From assembly GCA_017477805.1 (NCBI GenBank), contig JAFUUM010000114.1, positions 1 through 5,432 of the forward strand: a stretch of 5,432 nucleotides of DNA. The letters are read 5' to 3'. Position numbers and translations under genes: made by a program. Positions 1 to 4,457 of the stretch are shown here, piece after piece. Origin of the DNA: Lachnospiraceae bacterium. GTDB taxonomy: Bacteria > Bacillota > Clostridia > Lachnospirales > Lachnospiraceae. The notes beneath the pieces are model-generated. The model saw nothing but the letters and a program-made list of their open reading frames with translations. It ran no database searches and had not been told where the DNA came from. Every line of letters starts with the position of its first letter. Position 1 is the stretch's first letter.

Positions 1-135
1 CTCGATCTCGCCCTCTTCGCAGAGGATCAGGATGGTCTTTCCCTTGATCTGGAAATAGGGCTGGCCCAGGGTGTATTTGATAAATTCTGATTTTCCGGCA
101 TCCAAAAAGCCGTTGATCATATAGACGGGTTTCAT
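1..135 (-). CDS. CobW/G3E-like P-loop GTPase, second copy (partial, N-terminal 45 codons)
   Basis: The reading frame opens with ATG at 135 and stays open to the window edge, so only the first 45 residues are seen and the C-terminus is missing. The N-terminus reads MKPVYMINGFLDAGKS, in which GFLDAGKS (residues 9-16) is a Walker A loop of the CobW/P47K (G3E, COG0523) type, followed by a helix (EFIKYTL) and a second beta strand (KTILILCEEGEIE). The strand ends in an acidic cluster where the family normally has its E-x-E-x-G segment. An AAGAAGG ribosome site lies 9 bases upstream (145-151). Only 20 bases separate it from the stop of the larger CobW gene upstream, so the two are probably translated from one mRNA. 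G3E GTPases act in the cytoplasm as metal chaperones or insertases; the metal and target cannot be told from this fragment. The P-loop has Asp where the neighbour has Gly, so this is a diverged paralogue, not a recent duplicate. Confidence 0.85.
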   Translation of the reverse strand, partial: MKPVYMINGFLDAGKSEFIKYTLGQPYFQIKGKTILILCEEGEIE

Positions 136-155
136 AATGTATGACCTTCTTATTC

Positions 156-1385
156 TTATCTCTGGAATAATGCTTTCAGAGCATCTTCCTTTAACTTGGA
201 ACCGATAACGCAGAACTTACCGGTCACATCGGGAGAACCGGCACGTACATTCTGCTCTTCGGGAACGTAATCGAAGTAGATCCAGGTGCCGTCAGCAGCG
301 GGAACCATACCCTTTGCACGAAGGACAAGACCGTACTTTTCTTCGTTGCCCAGTTCATCCAGGAAGTGCTCGATGTCTTCTTTGCTGTAGGTTGCGGGAG
401 TCTCGAAACCAAAGCTGCCGAAGACTTCGTCCGCATGATGATGGTGATGATGATGCTCGTTATGACCATGCTCATGATCCTCATGATCATGGTCGCAATG
501 ATCGTGGTCATGGTCATGATGGTGACAGCAGCACTCATGGTCATCGTCGTCATCATCGTGATCATGGTGGTGATGATGGTGATGCTCATGCTCGTCCTCA
601 TCATCGTCGTCATCGTGGTGATGGTGGTGATGATGCTCATTCTCGTCCTCATCATCGTCATCGTCGTGGTGATGATGGTGGTGGCAGCACTCGTGGTCAT
701 CATCGTCATCGTCGTCATGATGGTGGTGATGGTGCTCATGCTCGTCCTTCAGCTTCAGGACTTCTTCCATCAGCTCACTTTCCAGTTTCTTCTGGTCTTC
801 GATGGTGTCCAGGATCTGCTTTCCATCCAGCTGGTCCCAGGGAGTGGTGATGATGGTTGCGGTGGGATTGTACTGACGGATCAGCTCAACCGCTTCCTTG
901 ATCTTCTCTTCGCTCATCTTTCCGGTACGGCTGAGGATGATGGTCCCTGCGTACTGGATCTGGTTTATAAAGAACTCACCGAAGTTCTTGATATATACTT
1001 TGCACTTGCTGGCATCCACAACGGATACGGCGCTGTTTAACTGCACTTCCTGATCCGTATGAACGCCCTGTACAGCCTTCATGACATCGGAAAGTTTGCC
1101 GACGCCGGAGGGTTCGATGAGGATGCGCTCGGGAGCGTAAGTATTCAGTACTTCCTTTAAAGACTCGCCGAAATCACCAACCAGAGAGCAGCAGATGCAG
1201 CCGGAGTTCATCTCTTTGATCTCGATGCCGGCTTCCTTTAAAAAGCCGCCGTCTACGCCGATCTCACCGAACTCATTCTCGATGAGGACGGTCTTGCTGC
1301 CATTTAAAGCTTCAGAGAGCAATTTCTTGATCAGAGTCGTTTTACCGGCTCCCAAAAAGCCACTGAAAATGTCAATTTTCGTCAT
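156..1385 (-). CDS. CobW/G3E-family GTPase with long His/Asp/Cys-rich metal-binding insert
   Basis: This 409-residue protein has the G3E (COG0523) layout. Residues 9-16 (GFLGAGKT) are Walker A; ENEFGE (36-41) is the family's conserved acidic segment; GCICC (62-66) is the CxCC metal-binding motif; ILIEPSG (88-94) is the Walker B-like segment; the C-terminal CobW_C domain covers about 318-409. The NKxD guanine-recognition motif is replaced by LSRTGK (151-156), which lacks the usual Asp. Between the GTPase core and CobW_C lies a 104-residue tract (214-317) of almost pure His, Asp, Glu and Cys, far longer than the short His stretches usual in this family. Established knowledge: G3E proteins use GTP hydrolysis to deliver Zn, Ni or Co to client enzymes. 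Inference: this member also buffers or stores metal. The ATG at 1383-1385 is supported by AGAAGGA at 1393-1399, 7 bases upstream. The gene follows rnpB by about 40 bases and precedes a second CobW-like gene by 20. The metal and client are unknown, and no Zur- or NikR-like operator was recognised. Confidence 0.93.
   Translation of the reverse strand: MTKIDIFSGFLGAGKTTLIKKLLSEALNGSKTVLIENEFGEIGVDGGFLKEAGIEIKEMNSGCICCSLVGDFGESLKEVLNTYAPERILIEPSGVGKLSDVMKAVQGVHTDQEVQLNSAVSVVDASKCKVYIKNFGEFFINQIQYAGTIILSRTGKMSEEKIKEAVELIRQYNPTATIITTPWDQLDGKQILDTIEDQKKLESELMEEVLKLKDEHEHHHHHHDDDDDDDHECCHHHHHHDDDDDEDENEHHHHHHHDDDDDEDEHEHHHHHHHDHDDDDDDHECCCHHHDHDHDHCDHDHEDHEHGHNEHHHHHHHADEVFGSFGFETPATYSKEDIEHFLDELGNEEKYGLVLRAKGMVPAADGTWIYFDYVPEEQNVRAGSPDVTGKFCVIGSKLKEDALKALFQR
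435..746 (-). repeat. Degenerate in-frame repeat encoding His/Asp/Glu/Cys metal-binding tract
   Basis: The 104 codons here (residues 214-317 of the CobW protein) encode 49 His, 33 Asp, 13 Glu, 6 Cys, 2 Asn and 1 Gly by hand count. The pattern is a run of 6-7 His, then 5-7 acidic residues, then a short His-Glu-containing linker, repeated about four times with a period near 17 residues (about 51 bp), then an alternating His-Asp segment and a final run of seven His. Two linkers carry HECC (231-234) and HECCC (283-287). A stretch of 18 identical bases recurs at 591-608 and 642-659, exactly 51 bp apart. His uses both CAT and CAC, and Asp both GAT and GAC, so the DNA is not a simple microsatellite. 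The repeat is purely coding; the long open frame it creates on the plus strand is an artefact. Confidence 0.9.
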
Positions 1386-1426
1386 TTCTCATTCCTTCTT
1401 TCTGAAATAAAACACTATAATAAGAT

Positions 1427-1893
1427 GCAAGCAGAACTGTAAGCCGGGTTATGTCGAGAACGATCATCTATCTAGAACTGCCGTTACCGGCAGTTTCAAG
1501 CGACCTACCTGAGAACAGATCGGGCAAATCTATGGTTCTACGCTTGGTCTTGCTTCGGATGGGGTTTACATGGCTACGCCTGTTACCAGACGCACGGTAG
1601 TCTCTTACACTGCCTTTCCAACCTTACTCGTCGACGCGCTAGGGCCGTAGACTCGGAAAGCAAGCTTTCCTCGTTACGCGGCATTCGCCGCATGGACATG
1701 CACTGGCTCGTGGCTTTTTGCGCAAGCGCAAACGCCTCGATCAGCGCATGTCCGCCCTGCTCATTTACGGGCGGTATGTTTCTGTTGCACTGGCCTTGGA
1801 GTCACCTCCACCGGACGTTATCCGGCATCCTGCCCTATGAAGCCCGGACTTTCCTCACCTGCTTGCGCAGCCGCGATCGTCCGTCCTACTTAC
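1427..1893 (-). ncRNA. rnpB: RNase P RNA (A-type, ribozyme subunit)
   Basis: This is the catalytic RNA of ribonuclease P, which removes 5' leaders from pre-tRNAs together with the RnpA protein. The minus strand carries the hallmark blocks: GAGGAAAGTCCGGGC (1842-1856), CAGTGCAACAGAAACATACCGCC (1770-1792), GAGTAAGG with GTAAGAGACTACC (about 1592-1629), GTAAACCCCATCCGAAGCAAG (about 1549-1569), AGATAGATGATCG and AACCCGGCTTAC near the 3' end. These match the E. coli A-type arrangement, not the Bacillus B-type. The ends were set by P1: GTAAGTAGGAC at the 5' end (1883-1893) pairs over 11 bp, with G-U wobbles, with GTTCTGCTTGC at the 3' end (1427-1437). GNRA tetraloops occur in P3 (GCAA), P8 (GUGA), P14 (GUAA) and P18 (GUAA). 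At about 467 nt it is longer than the usual 350-400, mainly because of extra hairpins in the P12 region. The L15/16 loop lacks the usual GGU. A strong promoter precedes it; no terminator is evident. Ends are accurate to a few bases. Confidence 0.96.
1630..1768 (-). other. Enlarged P12 region of RNase P RNA (multi-hairpin expansion)
   Basis: Between the ACCGCC block and the GAGUAAGG block, E. coli RNase P RNA has a single short hairpin of about 25 nt; here about 139 nt intervene. Visible helices: GGACAUGCGCUG (1742-1753) pairing with CAGUGCAUGUCC (1694-1705) over 12 bp, enclosing UUUGCG-CUUG-CGCAAA (1717-1732); GCGGC-GAAU-GCCGC (1678-1691); and GGAAAG-CUUG-CUUUCC (1655-1670). An alternative CCGCCC/GGGCGG pairing (1769-1774 with 1752-1757) would close the base of the arm. 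The P12 position is known to vary in length among bacteria; the pairings are my hand assignment. Confidence 0.75.
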
Positions 1894-1901
1894 AAAAATA
1901 C

Positions 1902-1930
1902 AATCTAGCAATCCTGTAAAAATTTGTCAA
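1902..1930 (-). promoter_or_regulatory. Sigma-70-type promoter of rnpB
   Basis: On the minus strand a perfect -35 box TTGACA (1925-1930) is followed by exactly 17 bases and a -10 box TAGATT (1902-1907) that has an extended TGC immediately upstream. The first base of the RNase P RNA P1 helix (1893) lies 9 bases past the -10 box, in the normal distance range for transcription start. The promoter sits in the 52-base gap after the kinase stop codon, so rnpB can be made independently of the upstream operon. Confidence 0.85.
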
Positions 1931-1945
1931 ACCTAACCAAAAAAC

Positions 1946-3598
1946 TCAGACTTTAAAGCAGCTTCCGCCAACGAACTCGCGGCAAATGGAGTTGTTGGGA
2001 AGGGATGTTGTATCCATTCCGAGGAAGTAATTCAGGAATTTTAAGAGGCGTTTTGCCTCGTAAAATTCGGGCTCGTCTTCGCGGATACTGAACAGCAGTG
2101 GCTCCGCATACTGCTTTAATACCGCTAATTCATAGATCAGCACGGAGTTGAACATCACATCCGCCTCTTCCTGATAGGGGAAGATGTTTCTCTCTTCGCC
2201 CCTTCTTACGGAAGGCCACATCTGAATGGTACGTTTTGCGGAGGCGCCGCGGGTGCGGGCATCTCTTACCATTCTGCGCAGGAGTCTGGAGTCTGTGGTG
2301 GAGATGTAATTGTGATCATCCACGTTCAGACTGGTGAGGGCGCTGATGTAGATCTTGAACTTACTGTCGTTGGGCAGTTTCTCGGTCATCCGGGGATTCA
2401 GTCCATGGATACCTTCCATTGCAAGGACATCATCGGGACCAAGCTGCTGATAATTTCCGTTATATTCCCTCTTACCAACGGTGAAGTTAAAGTGAGGGAT
2501 CTCCACTCTCTTTCCGTTTAAGAGGTCGCTCATATCCCGGTTGAAGGTGTCGGTATCGATGGCTTCAAGGCACTCGAAATCGTAATCACCCTTTTCATCC
2601 CTGGGAGTGTCTTCTCTGTTTTTGAAATAATCATCCAGGCTGATAAGGTGGGGGATCTTCCCAAGGCTCCGTAGCTGGATGCAAAGTCTGTTGGCAAAGG
2701 AGGTCTTTCCGGAGGAAGAAGGTCCTGCAATGAGGACGAACTTCACATGGGAACGTTCCTTGATCTGTCTTGCGATCTCGCCGATACGGCGCTCCTGCTC
2801 CGCTTCCTGCAGAAGGATCACATCCCGGAGTCCGGATTCGCAGATGCGGTCGTTTAATTCACCAACATCTTCGATGCCGATATGATGAGCCCACTTGGAA
2901 GTCTCCACCATGGTGTGGAACAGTTTTTCTCTGGGCTCCACAAACTCGATCTTCTTGGGGTTCTGTCTTGTGGGCAGTACCAGAAGAAATCCCTCATCAT
3001 AAGAGATGAGCTGGAAGTATTTGATATAGGAAGTGTTGGGCAGCATGTAGCCGTAATAATAGTCGTAATAGCCGTCCAGGCAGTACAGGTTTACGCTGGA
3101 ACTTCTGCGATACCGGAACAGTCTCGCCTTATCTTCCATCTTCTCCTGATGCATGATGGCTACGCTCTCGGTAAGAGGATAGGACTTTTTCCAGATGGGG
3201 AGTTTTTGCTCCACCATCTCACGCATCCTCTTTTCGATGGCATCCACCAGTTTCTGGTCGATCTCGAACTTGCCGCGGGCAGAAATATAAAAACCGGGGC
3301 CCAGGGCAAACTCCACTTTCAGATCCTCCAGTTTTTCACCAAGCACGTCTCTTGCGGCCTTGATGAACATCATGATGGCGGATCTGCCGTAGGACTTGTG
3401 ACCGATGCTGTCCTCTAAGGTAATGAACTCAACGGTACAGTCTTTATTGATCTTTTTAAAAAGTTCCTTGATCTTGCCGTCGGAAAACACCAGCGCGATC
3501 TGATGATCGTACTCTTCCTGGAACCGCTCTGCCAGCTGTTCATAGGTGGTGCCTTCTTCAACTTCGATCACCTGATCCAAAACCTTAACTTTGTACAT
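1946..3598 (-). CDS. TGS domain / ThrRS-editing-like / uridine kinase-type P-loop kinase fusion
   Basis: This 550-residue protein has three parts. Residues 1-62 form a TGS domain, as in threonyl-tRNA synthetase and RelA. Residues 63-225 resemble the ThrRS second additional (editing) domain: segments near 83-130 and 171-188 can be laid along E. coli ThrRS without gaps, but the zinc/catalytic His and Cys positions are replaced. Residues 285-480 are a uridine kinase/phosphoribulokinase-family domain: Walker A GPSSSGKTS (292-300), LDDYF (321-325), DFECLEAID (340-348), HFNF (369-372), MEGIHGLN (394-401) and the arginine-rich lid DSRLLRRMVRDARTRG (436-451). It probably phosphorylates a nucleoside or similar small molecule in the cytoplasm; the substrate of this architecture is not known to me. 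ATG at 3598 is backed by AAGGGAAGG at 3603-3611. It lies 18 bases after trmK, so it is likely co-transcribed with rpoD and trmK. The kinase motifs look intact; no frameshift is seen. Such proteins are usually annotated simply as nucleoside or uridine kinase. Confidence 0.9.
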   Translation of the reverse strand: MYKVKVLDQVIEVEEGTTYEQLAERFQEEYDHQIALVFSDGKIKELFKKINKDCTVEFITLEDSIGHKSYGRSAIMMFIKAARDVLGEKLEDLKVEFALGPGFYISARGKFEIDQKLVDAIEKRMREMVEQKLPIWKKSYPLTESVAIMHQEKMEDKARLFRYRRSSSVNLYCLDGYYDYYYGYMLPNTSYIKYFQLISYDEGFLLVLPTRQNPKKIEFVEPREKLFHTMVETSKWAHHIGIEDVGELNDRICESGLRDVILLQEAEQERRIGEIARQIKERSHVKFVLIAGPSSSGKTSFANRLCIQLRSLGKIPHLISLDDYFKNREDTPRDEKGDYDFECLEAIDTDTFNRDMSDLLNGKRVEIPHFNFTVGKREYNGNYQQLGPDDVLAMEGIHGLNPRMTEKLPNDSKFKIYISALTSLNVDDHNYISTTDSRLLRRMVRDARTRGASAKRTIQMWPSVRRGEERNIFPYQEEADVMFNSVLIYELAVLKQYAEPLLFSIREDEPEFYEAKRLLKFLNYFLGMDTTSLPNNSICREFVGGSCFKV

Positions 3599-3616
3599 GT
3601 TACCTTCCCTTTCGCA

Positions 3617-4435
3617 TCAGATTTTTTTAGCGATCTCCATGATCTGTCCGGCGAGCCGGATGGCCTCCAAGTCTTCCGCCACTTCGATCTTTCTGTCTTC
3701 ATGATCGATGGTGGATGATAAGGAAGCAAGGATCTTTCTCTTTTCCGCAGAAACAAACTGCAGATAATCGACCATCAGCGGATGGGGTGCTGCAAGGAGG
3801 GCGGGACCAAAGAGGTCGCCTAAGTCTCTTGCCATCTCATCCAGGGTGTCGCTGATCTGCTTCGGGATGACCTTTACGGCCTTTCTTGCGGGATCCGTCT
3901 GTCTCCACATCTCCCGGAAGCAATTTTCCAGTTTTTCATAACTGTCCGCTTCTTCACCGGCTTTTTTTGCCAGCATGGCGAAATAAAACTTTCCGTCTTC
4001 GAAGACCATGTCTTCCCGACAGATCTTGTAACCGTTCTCATCCAGCCACGCCCGGACATCCGGGATCTCGGACTGGGGCTGCAGGATCAGATAGGACATG
4101 GCATTGACCTTTTCGGCGCCCTCTTCCAGGATCTTGATGGTCAGTGCGCCTCCCATGCCTGCTGCCAGCATGCCGTCAGGCGTTGCATCCTCCGGCAGTT
4201 CCTTCAGGCCGTCGCTGAGGATCGTCTCGATGTGATCCGCCAGTTTTGCTTCCTCAATATGTTCTTTTGCTGCTGCCAGAGGCCCTTCCCGCAGGTCCAT
4301 GGCATAGACTTTCGTACAAATTCCCTTTTCAACAAGATCGATGGCCACATAGCCATGATCGCAACCCACATCGCACAGTACGGTCTTTATAGGGACCATA
4401 CTGACGAGCATTTCCATTCTCTTCGACAATTTCAT
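3617..4435 (-). CDS. trmK: tRNA (adenine(22)-N1)-methyltransferase TrmK
   Basis: TrmK is an S-adenosylmethionine-dependent class I (Rossmann) methyltransferase that makes m1A at position 22 of certain bacterial tRNAs (tRNA-Ser and tRNA-Tyr among them in Bacillus, where the gene is yqfN). From the ATG at 4435 the protein has 272 residues. Visible motifs: N-terminal MKLSKRM matching the Bacillus start region; SAM loop DVGCDHGY (22-29); acidic D47 after strand 2; SDGL (74-77); the family signature AGMGG (92-96); LQPQSE (118-123) in the active-site loop; and EDGKFY (146-151). The C-terminal part (about 160-272) is helical and charged, consistent with the coiled-coil tRNA-binding domain of TrmK. 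An upstream in-frame TTG at 4465, inside the rpoD end, would add ten residues, but the homologous start and a GGAAG site favour the ATG. It lies 22 bases after rpoD, as in many Firmicutes, but the usual Nif3/YqfO partner does not follow. Confidence 0.93.
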   Translation of the reverse strand: MKLSKRMEMLVSMVPIKTVLCDVGCDHGYVAIDLVEKGICTKVYAMDLREGPLAAAKEHIEEAKLADHIETILSDGLKELPEDATPDGMLAAGMGGALTIKILEEGAEKVNAMSYLILQPQSEIPDVRAWLDENGYKICREDMVFEDGKFYFAMLAKKAGEEADSYEKLENCFREMWRQTDPARKAVKVIPKQISDTLDEMARDLGDLFGPALLAAPHPLMVDYLQFVSAEKRKILASLSSTIDHEDRKIEVAEDLEAIRLAGQIMEIAKKI

Positions 4436-4444
4436 TTTGCTATA

Positions 4445-4455
4445 CTTCCACTTCC
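4445..4455 (-). promoter_or_regulatory. Ribosome binding region deciding the trmK start
   Basis: The minus strand reads GGAAGTGGAAG here, just after the rpoD stop (4458-4460). The proximal GGAAG ends 9 bases before the ATG at 4433-4435, a slightly long but workable spacing. It supports that ATG over the TTG at 4463-4465, which lies within the last rpoD codons. Translation of trmK is probably coupled to termination of rpoD. Confidence 0.6.
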
Positions 4456-4457
4456 GA

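Noticed and set aside
435..746. Possible CRISPR array or noncoding tandem repeat
   Set aside because: Units are degenerate, in frame and without unique spacers; they encode an uninterrupted His/Asp insert between two CobW domains.
366..1040. Long plus-strand open frame rich in Met, Val and Ile that resembles a membrane protein
   Set aside because: It is the antisense image of the CAT/CAC and GAT/GAC codons of the His/Asp tract. It has no family motifs outside the repeat and lies opposite clear CobW domains.
1417..1422. TATTAT as a -10 box for a separate CobW promoter
   Set aside because: The only -35 candidate (CTTACA) matches 4 of 6 bases at 15-base spacing and lies inside the RNase P RNA 3' end; too weak to call.
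1386..1426. Metal riboswitch or Zur/NikR-type operator upstream of the CobW gene
   Set aside because: The 41-base gap is AT-rich with no clear inverted repeat or aptamer-sized structure.
1692..1919. Plus-strand 75-codon open frame
   Set aside because: It lies wholly within the antisense of the RNase P RNA and its promoter; the RNA explains the conservation.
2882..3418. Plus-strand 178-codon open frame
   Set aside because: It is a shadow opposite the TGS and editing-like domains of the kinase fusion, with no recognisable motif or ribosome site.
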